From Crambe crambe (Eukaryota; Porifera; Demospongiae; Poecilosclerida; Crambeidae): a stretch of 64,000 nucleotides of DNA. A model generated the notes under the pieces. That model saw nothing but the letters and a program-made list of their open reading frames with translations. It was not told the DNA's origin and did not search any database. The stretch covers positions 4,748,858 through 4,812,857 of the forward strand of contig OZ004598.1 in the NCBI GenBank assembly GCA_963924555.1. The letters are read 5' to 3'. Shown here in pieces: positions 23,701 to 29,900 of the stretch. Numbering within the stretch: position 1 is the first letter of the stretch; each line of letters begins with the position of its first letter. The translations under genes and the position numbers were made by a program.

Positions 23701-23776
23701 CAGTCTCCAACTTCTCAAAGGCTGAGCCTATGGACACGTACGTGTCATCATCAGAGTCTTCGTGTCTCTGTGTCAT
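6409..23776 (-). CDS. GPATCH1: GPATCH1 orthologue, G-patch spliceosomal protein (C-terminus not found)
   Basis: Eleven phase-consistent exons: 23563-23776, 23158-23243, 8731-8986, 8429-8664, 7986-8136, 7686-7741, 7464-7614, 7162-7347, 7029-7094, 6694-6890, 6409-6536, together 575 aa. Exon 1 starts at ATG 23776 and holds the conserved DUF1604 block [20 protein letters not shown], continued in exon 2 as [10 protein letters not shown]. Exon 3 has the G-patch core [18 protein letters not shown]. Later exons keep family landmarks: [33 protein letters not shown] and [13 protein letters not shown]. The family works in the nucleus with a DEAH helicase during splicing. Human GPATCH1 is about 930 aa, so a long, mostly disordered tail is missing. 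The last exon ends at a weak GTCAGT donor and no continuation is evident. Intron 2 (8987-23157, 14,171 bp) contains antisense array A. The start is shared head-to-head with PHKB. Confidence 0.93.
7770..7905. repeat. Dispersed repeat, 'gaggttccactg' family, copy 1
   Basis: This stretch (AATAATGGACACACTTGG ... TAGAGAGGTTGTCCTCTTTT ... GCAAAGGTACTTTTAAATTG) has relatives at 50948-51118, 61042-61152 and, more degraded, 63592-63732. Complete copies run from CAGTGGAACCTC to GAGGTTCCACTG, so the ends are inverted repeats. It is probably a short non-autonomous DNA element. Here it sits in a GPATCH1 intron. Confidence 0.6.
8262..8412. repeat. C-rich/G-rich low-complexity tract in a GPATCH1 intron
   Basis: About 110 bases of CCCCTCC-type sequence are followed at 8387-8411 by runs of up to nine Gs. 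The two halves could pair into a hairpin, and each strand has enough G or C runs for a quadruplex or i-motif. It sits just downstream of exon 4 in the direction of GPATCH1 transcription. The proline-rich open frames here are a composition effect. Confidence 0.7.
8940..9175 (-). repeat. Tandem triplication of the GPATCH1 exon 3 splice acceptor
   Basis: The junction of intron 2 and exon 3 is present three times. The used copy has its acceptor at 8987-8988. Further copies, each with GCACTTTAG|GACTTGGGG on the minus strand, lie near 9022-9075 and 9083-9135. Copy 2 stays in frame for about 13 codons and then meets TGA; copy 3 is frame-shifted. They are decoy acceptors at the array-proximal edge of the giant intron. 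Confidence 0.85.
9548..11224 (+). CDS. Array A copy 1: Cys-rich, about nine-pass receptor-like membrane protein (558 aa)
   Basis: Single intact exon. A signal peptide (1-20) precedes a 110-residue ectodomain with nine cysteines, including [14 protein letters not shown] and CVRC, plus NGT/NDT glycosylation sites. Hydrophobic segments lie near 132-157, 162-178, 236-257, 288-315, 344-367, 409-422, 432-446, 455-475 and 484-513. Lys/Arg-rich loops (258-287, 368-408, 447-454) place the N-terminus outside and the tail inside. The tail ends [10 protein letters not shown]. The start is ATG 9548; an ATG at 9541 is closed after four codons. I cannot name the family. The CxxC-GYG-Cx2C juxtamembrane block with a multi-pass C-terminus is, as I recall, common in sponge and other invertebrate surface proteins. 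Signalling partners are unknown. It is nested in GPATCH1 intron 2, on the opposite strand. Confidence 0.85.
   Translation: MNKVFITVVVLSSAVMLTTGLQANQVSDNNNGTGKSECANFKFNAGECTNYNDTTKVRYQGYCPYIFELDSHILVDTYQEMAFNISSCSQLNEVMCGQMKREGLLCSKCKKGYGPDLYSRKSNCVRCSKETLWMWILYLAVLLTPLTIFFIIVIIFNVRATSPPFTAFILYCQIFTNMYKMNPHPLTRIYIDNYISPYVYKLVFTVIDIWSLDFFRHLVPPFCVSSSLSNTHVLMLELLPPFYILVLIVLTYVLIELHARNVCVIVQLWRPFHKCVAKLRRSYDPKASIFNAFATFTLLSFSNILFIGSHFILTVRVYADSSSSHNCTYKLYYDPGESPAKDTPYFVILLLTGFTLFPILLLCLYPIRCMRRICCKDLRFLQSFVDAFQGHYKDSTNGTRDYRAMASSQFIIRVLLAYNYLAHTLSTKMKFNLVSLTCMSICYLSFRPYKNKYMNIIEGLLYCLAAILTTMLATTSMRLHGVGLMMYLMLLLILLPSVVVMFVFLQKLIIMVLHLECTNNSISCTYLKTHLFKMKEEASTPTRLPHRLEHPNEYTPLL
11225..11998. other. 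Spacer between array A copies 1 and 2
   Basis: No gene. It contains a repeat at about 11410-11530 (ACTCTGCCATGTCCCAACAG ... GTACCTCCCTAAAGAGACCA), with relatives at 16843-16935 and 19935-20060, one per array unit. A (CA)n tract lies at 11749-11780. The block 11880-11998 (GATAGAAAGTTTATTGTAGG onward) recurs before copies 3b, 4 and 5, so it is the conserved 5' flank of the unit and the likely promoter region. Confidence 0.6.
11999..13693 (+). CDS. Array A copy 2: receptor-like membrane protein with a replaced start (564 aa)
   Basis: Intact single exon with the same plan as copy 1 (signal-like N-terminus, Cys-rich ectodomain, about nine spans, tail EYTPLL). Its N-terminus differs. Against the flank of copy 3b (16571-16640), about 45 bp including the usual ATGAATAAC start are missing. 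The frame instead opens at ATG 11999, within what is 5' flank elsewhere, giving [14 protein letters not shown]. The result is still hydrophobic enough for a signal peptide, but efficiency may be changed. The ectodomain patch [17 protein letters not shown] is close to that of copy 4, suggesting recent common origin or conversion. The Penelope-like relic lies just downstream. Confidence 0.8.
   Translation: MPIARCVVLEFSILSSTVMLTTPANQDSDNNNGTGKSECTNLKLYAGECTNYNDTTKVRYEGYCPYIFKFKSHKFIGEEIVINVNSCSQLNEVMCGQLKREGLLCSKCKKGYGPDLYSRRSNCVRCKKKTLWMWILYLAVLLTPLTIFFIIVIIFTVRATSPPFTAFILYCQIFTNMYKMNPHPFSRMFIDNFISPYVYKLVFTVIDIWSLDFFRHLVPPFCVSSSLSNTHVLILELLPPFYILVLIVLTYVLIELHARNVCVIVQLWRHFHKCVAKLRRSYDPKASIFNAFATFTLLSFSNILFVGSHLICTIRVDAYSSSSYNRTYMLYYDPGEPPAKDMPYFVPVIILLTGFTLFPILLLCVCPIRCIRKIIFLLCCKDLRFLQSFVDAFQGHYKDGTNGTRDYRAMASSQFIIRVILAYNYLIHQTNAEIQINLISLICMSICYLVFQPYKKKYMNITEGLLYCLAAILTTIVAMSSIRPCTDHFIVTYLMLLLVLLPSVVVMFAFLRRLIIMVLHLECTNNSILCTYLKTHLFKMKEETSTPTRLPHRLEHPNEYTPLL
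13885..15092 (+). mobile_element. Degenerate Penelope-like retroelement (RT + GIY-YIG remnants)
   Basis: Broken frames give reverse-transcriptase-like text: [20 protein letters not shown] near 14090-14150 and [15 protein letters not shown] near 14555-14597, the pattern I associate with Penelope-like elements. Near 14740-14945 a C-terminal segment reads [20 protein letters not shown], the GIY-YIG endonuclease signature typical of that class. Stops and frameshifts interrupt it and no long ORF survives. It sits between array copies 2 and 3: array-unit sequence stops near 13770 and resumes near 15320 (GTGTTTCTTATTCAGAAG). Confidence 0.82.
15245..15285 (+). ncRNA. Candidate hammerhead ribozyme relic of the Penelope-like element
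   Basis: Downstream of the endonuclease remnant lies CACCCTGATGAAGG followed after 11 nt by GAAATGTCGG. Penelope-like elements are known to carry minimal hammerhead motifs with CTGATGA ... GAAAC cores. Here GAAAT replaces GAAAC and stem II pairs poorly (mostly G-U), so it is probably inactive. Confidence 0.45.
15320..16257. other. Spacer with array-unit flank, hairpin and GC-rich patch
   Basis: At 15341-15430 the 3' flank of copy 1 recurs (TTATCCATTCCACTTTTGTA). A perfect inverted repeat lies at 15661-15714 (separate entry). At 15940-16020 is a GC-rich patch with a short hairpin (GTGCCTCGGCAC...GTGCCGAGGC). At 16025-16250 the 5' flank of copy 1 is repeated (GGTTCTTTAAAACATACAGC), leading into pseudogene 3a. 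No coding exon was seen. Confidence 0.6.
15661..15714. repeat. Perfect 23-bp inverted repeat with 8-nt loop
   Basis: GATACTATTCCTACTTCACT (15661 onward, arm to 15683) is exactly mirrored at 15692-15714, with ATGAGCCA between. The RNA would form an uninterrupted 23-bp hairpin on either strand. It lies in GPATCH1 intron 2. I see no second copy in the window. Confidence 0.9.
16258..16488 (+). pseudogene. Array A copy 3a: ectodomain fragment of the receptor-like gene
   Basis: This covers only the middle of the ectodomain, from the [13 protein letters not shown] segment through the cysteine block and the start of the first membrane span. A deletion after CGQLK removes the REGLLCSK codons and shifts the frame, and a stop follows the LWM-like region. 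The signal peptide is lost, since the 5' flank runs straight into ectodomain sequence at about 16250. The sequence after 16488 is the 5' flank of the next unit. Confidence 0.85.
16614..16836 (+). pseudogene. Array A copy 3b: N-terminal fragment joined to a C-terminal scrap
   Basis: It starts at a typical ATGAATAAC (16614) and encodes a signal peptide plus the first ectodomain residues ([16 protein letters not shown]). It is then broken by a small deletion and a stop, and at about 16798 jumps to sequence from the eighth membrane segment (TACTGTCTTGCTGCAATACT). Roughly 1.1 kb of the gene is therefore deleted. Its intact start shows what copy 2 has lost. Confidence 0.85.
16937..17055. repeat. 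Foldback (MITE-like) element, family F1, copy 1
   Basis: A 119-bp near-perfect palindrome. The left arm 16937-16989 begins CACTGTAAAAATGAAAGTGT, the loop is 13 nt, and the right arm 17003-17055 ends ACACTTTCATTTTTACAGTG. A second copy is at 33785-33901 and a diverged, interrupted one at 40660-40944. CACTG...CAGTG ends with no ORF suggest a small non-autonomous DNA transposon. Confidence 0.88.
17056..17513. other. 5' flank of array A copy 4
   Basis: No gene. It is the unit flank also seen before copy 5 (20380-20775): TTCATGGTTTTTGAATTTAT, then AGAGT(A/G)CCTCATGAAAACTAT, then GATAGAAAGTTTATTGTAGG. It is the most likely site of the promoter shared by array units. Confidence 0.6.
17514..19214 (+). 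CDS. Array A copy 4: receptor-like membrane protein (566 aa)
   Basis: Intact single exon from ATG 17514 with the family's typical start ([17 protein letters not shown]). It has the same ectodomain cysteines, span layout, basic inner loops and EYTPLL tail as copy 1. Copy-specific residues concentrate in the ectodomain patch ([17 protein letters not shown]), the second-span loop ([13 protein letters not shown]), the loop near residues 316-343 ([12 protein letters not shown], which lacks the usual N-x-T site), and the two short loops nearer the C-terminus ([15 protein letters not shown]). It is nested antisense in GPATCH1 intron 2. Receptor function is inferred from topology only. Confidence 0.85.
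   Translation: MNNIIIIVVLEFSLLSSAVMLTTQANRDSDNNNGTGKSECANLKLYAGECTNYNDTTKVRYQGYCPYIFKFKSYQFIGEVIVINVNSCSQLNEVMCGQLKREGLLCSKCKKGYGPDLYSRKSNCVRCSKKTMWVWILYLSVILTPLTIFFLIVIIFNVRATSPLFTAFVLYCQIFTNMYRMNPYPFTPMFIDNYISPYVYKLIFTVIDIWSLDFFRHLVPPFCVSSSLSNTHVLMLELLPPFYILILIVLTYVLIELHARNVCVIVQLWRPFHKCVAKLRRSYDPKASIFNAFATFTLLSFSNILFVGSHLICTVRVDVFPSSPHNHISKLYYDPGELPAKNTPYFIPVIILLTGFILFPILLLCLYPIRCIRKIIFLLCCKDLHFLQSFVDAFQGHYKDGTNGTRDYRAMASSQFIIRVILAFSYLSHHKNEKMQINLISLTCMSICYLVFQPYKKKYMNITEGLLYCLAAILTETLATSSIIRPYTDHIVMMYLMLVLILLPSVVVMFVFLRRLIIMVLHLECTNNSISCTYLKTHLFKMKEEASTPTRLPHRLEHPNEYTPLL
19215..20775. other. Spacer between array A copies 4 and 5
   Basis: No gene. It holds a GATGATGAC/GACGACGAT trinucleotide patch (19637-19672), the ACCACCTC...AAAGAGACCA repeat (about 19935-20060), and a duplicated 5' unit flank (20380-20775). 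A degenerate stretch at 20100-20340 echoes the same flank, suggesting a further, almost erased unit. Confidence 0.5.
20776..22364 (+). pseudogene. Array A copy 5: disabled receptor-like gene
   Basis: Full-length homology but broken in at least three places. The start codon and signal peptide are deleted: the flank CTTTAACTTTAAA runs directly into the CCAGCTAATCAAGAC ectodomain sequence. A deletion near 21609 in the fourth major span shifts the frame. A one-base loss near 22239 disrupts the last Cys-containing segment. A further in-frame loss near 21980 shortens the loop before ISLICMS. The original stop remains at 22362-22364. It is probably non-functional, though a truncated N-terminal product cannot be excluded. 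Confidence 0.85.
22365..23157. other. End of GPATCH1 intron 2 next to exon 2
   Basis: No coding exon. A direct duplication is visible: TAAGTGCTTGTGGTAAGTAT followed by TTACAGCTTT occurs at about 22777-22806 and again at 22920-22949, each preceded by AATTGTAGGCGCTTG-like sequence. Otherwise unremarkable. Confidence 0.5.
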
Positions 23777-23949
23777 GCTTTACTCCATGTCCACAGCTTT
23801 AAAGTTGAACGTTGAGCTGGCAGCTAGCTTTTTGATTTGCAGGGATTCCCAAATAATGCACACTTTTTAAAATTCTAAATAAAGATCATCACGTCTACCA
23901 AGTCGACTGTTTCTGGCTCTTCCTAATTCATTAGAGGCTTGAATTAACC
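23777..23949. promoter_or_regulatory. Shared divergent promoter of GPATCH1 and PHKB
   Basis: Only 173 bp separate the GPATCH1 start codon (minus, 23776) from the PHKB start codon (plus, 23950). Both 5' UTRs and both promoters must fit here, so it is very probably a bidirectional promoter. No clear TATA box is visible. Confidence 0.8.
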
Positions 23950-26900
23950 ATGGACGAAAACATGCGCGCTGCTCTACTCAATAAATACTACAATGAAGGT
24001 GAGCTCCCTAGAAATTATGATAAGACAGCTAGTTACTGGCGAGCTAGCCTGAAGGTTGGTTTTGACAGGTGTGTAGCTAGCTATCTACACTGAACACAAT
24101 GTGTTCGGGGGATGTTCTCAGCATGTTATGACTGAGGTACACTACCTCTGTCATAGTGTGTTATATACAACACTAGGGTATGCCCTTCAGCTGTCGTTTG
24201 TGATATATTCTTATTTGCAGTGCATGCCACAATGCTGTGCTATCAGAGCCACACACTGGGACTATTTCCAAGAGGCGAAAGCAGACATGCTAGAGTCAGG
24301 GATAACGTCTACTGTGCCTCGGCTCTCTGGGCCCTATCAATGGCTTACAGGTGAAAGAGACTTAAGAGCTACTCTCCTTCATACCAGTTTGATCTTTGAC
24401 CCCACCAATATAATACATCCCACTATGTAGACATGTTGGGGATGACAAAGGTCGGACACACGAGCTGGAGCAAAGTGCAGTCAAGTGCATGAGGGGGATC
24501 CTCTTCTGTTACATGAGACAAGCAGACAAAGTATGCATGGATGGTAGTAATGGGTAATGGCTTTCTTACAAGCTTGGGTCCTGATAGGATGTATAGATGT
24601 ATATAGATATTGGCTGTATACCCTGAACAAACATTACTGGCCTTCCAAAATAGCTTGGGATGTATATAAACGCACCCATCACTGTGCTCTTGAATGTAGT
24701 ACTAATTACATTATATGCAATACTTCTACACACAGGTAGAGGAGTTTAAGAAGCGACAGTTCTGGAAGGACGCCCTTCATGCTAGATTCGACTGCTTCAC
24801 AGGTGATACTGTAACCAAAGATGATGACTGGGGGCATTTACAGGTTAGTCTTATATGAAGGGGGGGGGAAAAAAATTATGCTAAATAAAAAGGCCATGTA
24901 GGGTTAGTCTGTACTTTATATTTGTTCACAGAAACTGCTACAGGTAAGTCTTAAATAGCTGTATGTACTGAACAGTTTTACTCAGTTATTACATACATGT
25001 GATATAATGTGTCTTGTATTTATATACATTCTATAGATTGATGGTACATCAATTTTTCTCCTTATGCTTGCTCAAATGACAGCCTCTGGTCTCCATGTGA
25101 GCACACATAGTTACATACAACCAACATTTGTCTGACCAAATCCAGATAATCTATTATTTGCTGGTCATTTATCTTTTTTTAATAGCATGTCCGACTAAAG
25201 TTGAATTGTCTGGCCAGTCGGGAAATGGCGCAGTAATATTGCACACTGCAGAGGGCACTTTAACCTTTGTCCTTCTATATAATATTATGCATTTTACATA
25301 AAGGTTATTTTCACTATGGATGAGGTGGACTTTATCCAGAACCTGGTCTACTATATCGAGCGTGCCTATCGCACTCCTGACTATGGGATGTGGGAGCGAG
25401 GATCCAGGGACAATATTGGAAGGAGGGAGCTGCATGCAAGGTGAGGGAAAGTGTAATATATTACACATCATACTTCCTTGATGACAGGAAATTTACAATT
25501 TTCATTTCCTATTTTAGTTCTGTAGGCATGGCTAAAGCTGCCCTGCACTCGATGAATGGGTTAAACCTGTTTGGCAGCCAGGGTTCGTCTCTCTCAGTCA
25601 TCCACGTAGACCCTGATGCTCACTATCGGAACTGTGTCATCCTAGACAACCTTCTTCCCCGTGAGTCCTCTTCCAAAGAAACAGATGCCTCCCTTCTCTT
25701 CATCACTGGCTTCCCAGGATTTGCCATCGACGACCCCACCCTCTGCAGGCAGACTGAAGAGAGGACCAGAAAAATTCTAGGGGTGTGTTATACTCTGAAA
25801 TTGCAGATAAATGCTAGTATAGTGGGGAATATTCATTGGATAAATTTTCGTGGATTTTCAAAATTAATTCATTATTGCAAAACCATACCCCATGAAAATT
25901 TCGGACCTTACAGTTGACATGTGCATGTGTATAGCCTGAGGATGGACATACTACACGTGGATTTAAGAGGTTCCTACGTGATGGCCACCACACTGTCAAG
26001 GAAGACAAGGATAAGAAGTATTATGAGCTGGCTGATCTAACTGTAAGAAGCTCATAATTGTATAGTTTATGCTTCTTCTAACTATTACTTTCCCCTCTCT
26101 CCTCCTCCTTCCTTACCCCCCTCCCCCTTCCTCTCTTCTCTCCCTCTTTCCCTCCCTATCTCCCTTCCTCCTCCCTCCCTCCCTCTCTCCCTCTCTTCCT
26201 CTCTTCCTCCCTCCCTCCCTCCCTCCCTCCTTCCCTCCCTTATCTCCCTCTCCCTTATCTCCCTCCCTCCCTCCCTCCCTTCTCCCCTCCCTATCTCCCT
26301 CCCTTCCTCCCTCCCCCTCATTATATGACATGATTAGCAATTTGAAGGCATAGAATGTGAGTGGCCGTTGTTCTATTTCATCATCATCCTGACAGGTACA
26401 GTAAATTCACATTCATACCTTATCATATTCTTCCTCCATTGTTTCCCAGAACTCTTTCGAGGGCATCAGGAAGTAGCTAAGGAGTACTGGGATAGAGCTG
26501 ATTCAACACTAATTGAAGTGGACGGTAAGTAACTATAGGAGCTATGTATTATACAAGATACCTATATGTAGACCATTAATTTTTCAACCAAAATGGTCAG
26601 TGTTTAGTATATTATTATAGAACAGCATTTTTTTTGTGGTTTTGCAAAATAGAAGTGTGTGAACTGTTGTTATGTGTATTAAGACCACAAAATTTCATCC
26701 CACAAAATTTTCCTGGTATAGCCTTGATCCTATGTTATTCAGGACACCAAGTGGTGCCTCGACTTTACTATGTACCCGAGGGGGAGCTGGTGGAAGATAT
26801 CGCAGCTTCAGGGAGTTTTCTCACCTTGAAGGACGTTCCCATGTACAAGATGGAAGCGCTGGTGGAAGAGATCCCATTCCAGTGGGCACAATCACTCTAT

Positions 26901-29900
26901 CTCATCACTCGCCTTACAAGTATGTCATGTGATGTTTGTGTATTTGCAAACTCAAAGATGAACCATGTAAGGTAAAGCCTGAAACTTCTGAGCTCAAAGT
27001 TAGAGGACATAATCTTCTATAATAGTAGAATATATTTTCGAAATAGCGCTCATAAGCTCGAGGAGTTTTGAACTATTTGGAATTACCCCAGTTTACCTTA
27101 ATTCCTAACCATGAGGTCCACTTCAAGAAATGTTTCCTGTCCCTTTGATATAATTGGGGCAAGCGAAGCGAGTCCCACACTAGGGAGTTGAATGAATATA
27201 TCATAGGTTCTTCTGGTTCCGTCCTTTGCATTACAGTGACATCATCAGCTAACTGAGCATGCACACTCGCCCCACAATGCTTTGCATTTCCCTAGTACCG
27301 GTATTTCTAGAGCTCTCAATGATCTTTTCTCCCTCCTCCATGTTTAGAGGATGGACTGATATCCGTGAATGAGCTGGACCCCCTTGGCCTGCATCTGCCT
27401 CACCAAGCGAGACACAGTGGTATGGCCCGGTACTTGGGCTTCAGAACCCTCGGTCATGACATTGTCGTTCAAGTGGCTCTCATCTCTGAAACCAACAGGT
27501 CAATTTTTTTGTTTGTTTGTTTGTTTGTTTGTTTGTTTATTGTTTTTGTTTTTGTTGTTACTGTCGTTGGTTGTTTCTTGGTGATTGATCAACACCAGGA
27601 CCGTCAACTAACAGGGCTAGTATTGAGACTATCAGTTCTTTCAAACAGTCTCTACTACCAACTTTCAGCGTATCAAATTCTTCTCCCTTATAGGTTGCAG
27701 TCTATCCTTGCAACCCATGGTATCCCATCACAGACACAAAAAGAAGTTGAACCCATCAAGATAAAGGCACCTAGTGATGTTCTAATGAAAGTAAGAAGTC
27801 TTGAAATATGCCATTTGCAAAATAATAGTAATAACAATATCTTCATACCTAGGTATTCCAGCGTATAGGTGAAAATAAGAAGCTGGGGTTGTCAGGGAGA
27901 CCAAGCAGACCTTTTGGAGCTCTCAGCACCAGCAAGATATACAAGATATATGGTCAGACTGTTGTCTTCTATCCAACCGACTCCATGATAGATTTCTACA
28001 CCTCCTTTGATGTGATGGTCGTCTTCAATCTCATCAAGGTGCTTTCATTTTTGAAGCCTTTATATTATTCAATCATCAAACTGCTTATTTCCTCCATTTT
28101 CTAGTCCATGCTGAACTTTCTGAGCCTGTACTGGAATATGAAGAAGAAACCCATTGTCTGTTTCTACTTGACTGAATATGGACTCAAGTATGTAGTATTC
28201 AGCATGTGCGTACGTACCTTATGATTTTTTTATCCCCTTCCCAAATAAGGGGTGCCAACTTTGGCAAGTTCATCAAGTTCCTGGCCGAGATAAAGCAGGG
28301 TAGTGTTGGTGGGGTCAAAGTCCGTTTAGATCGCTTGCAAGCACTGATCCCCACATCAGATGTGGAGCACTTGGAATTTGAGAAGGACACCGACTTAGAC
28401 AAACTCCTCCACAATGAGCTAATGTGAGTCTACATATTTGAGGAATTGATGCTTGGAATTACTGCCAATGTTCAGTGTGCACTGCATGTGCCCTAGCATG
28501 TGCCCTGCATGTGCCCTACATGTATGTACCAAGGACATGTCAATAAGGTTATGATTTACTAGGTACAATACCTAGAACTATTATAGAACCTGTGTGCATC
28601 TGTTCAATCATCCTCATTGTATCTTATTTCCCCATGGTTTGCTGCTTCCCCCTATCAATTAGTACCCCACATCGCAACTACTCTGTTGGGCGTACCAACT
28701 CCATGAGCAGTGACATGAGCCACACTAGTGGTCCTGGGACTGCCCTGGATGACTCCGATGTGTTCTCCATGGATGAGGGGAGTACCAATCCAGCAGAGAG
28801 AGAGGACCTGGATGAGGAAGAACCAGATTTCTCTCAAGCAGTGAGCAAAAGGGGTTTTTATTATTGTATCTAGTGGATGAGGTTTGGGAAGGGTCTGAAA
28901 GGGGTAGGAGGTGTGGCTAGGTGAAATATGAATCTTATTATTTACTTATTTATCTCACTGCGCAGGATGTTAAAAGCTATTCAACAGATTACATCAAGAC
29001 ACAGCTTCAGGTAATGTATGCAAGAGCTAAAATTTCAGCTGGAAAAGTATCTCATGTCAGTCTGTCACTATTTCAAACACTATTTCAAACACTTTCTTCT
29101 TCTTCTTCTTCTTCTTCTTCTTCTTCTTCTGCCAGGTCCCTTTAAGCCTTTTGGGAGAACTGTACTTATTACATGAACTCATCAGACGAAATGAGATGAT
29201 TTATCTGGACGTCCACAATAGTGAGTGAGCACTTACATACCAGGATTGATTGACATTACATACATAATTATTCTAACACTTGCTGCAGTGCACATTATGG
29301 AGAGAGTAAATGAGATTTATGGGATAGCTGGCGAGAAGAAGCTCTGGAAGACAGTTCGTCTTGCAGCTGCCATGTTGGGCAAAGTGGTGGATATGTTGGC
29401 TCCCTCTGTCACTAGTATGCTTGTCAGAGGGAAAGATGTAAGTGGCTTGTCGCTCAATCTGGAGTGCTACGTGCATGCCTGTTCTAGTATGGAAATGAAC
29501 CAAATTAATTGGAAAACTCGTTTTGGAACCAAATTGAAAAATCCAAGTTTTCAGAACCAAAGTTCAGTTCCAATACACAATGATGGTAGCTCATGGTGTG
29601 CATTACTGGGTGATTTCATTATCTGTCTCCTGTTTTATTATACGCAGGTGACAATTGGTGTGTTTGGTTACCCAGAGCAAGAGATTAGTGAACCACTGAG
29701 TCCGAAAGTCCTTGCCAAACTGATCTACGACAACTGCTTGCCCTACGACCCCATTGAAGCTGTCCTCCAGCAAGAGGTGAGGACCACGAGACTCTATTCC
29801 CTTTTCCCCCCTCTCCGTCATCTTTTCTCCCCCCCCCCCCCTCCAGCTCATCTTCTTCATAGGCGTATTTGTGACCTCTGAACTCAAAAATACAGCCTTT

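Noticed and set aside
26085..26340. Long Arg/Glu/Gly and Pro/Ser/Leu open frames on both strands
   Set aside because: They come from a pure polypyrimidine tract inside a PHKB intron and have no gene-like composition.
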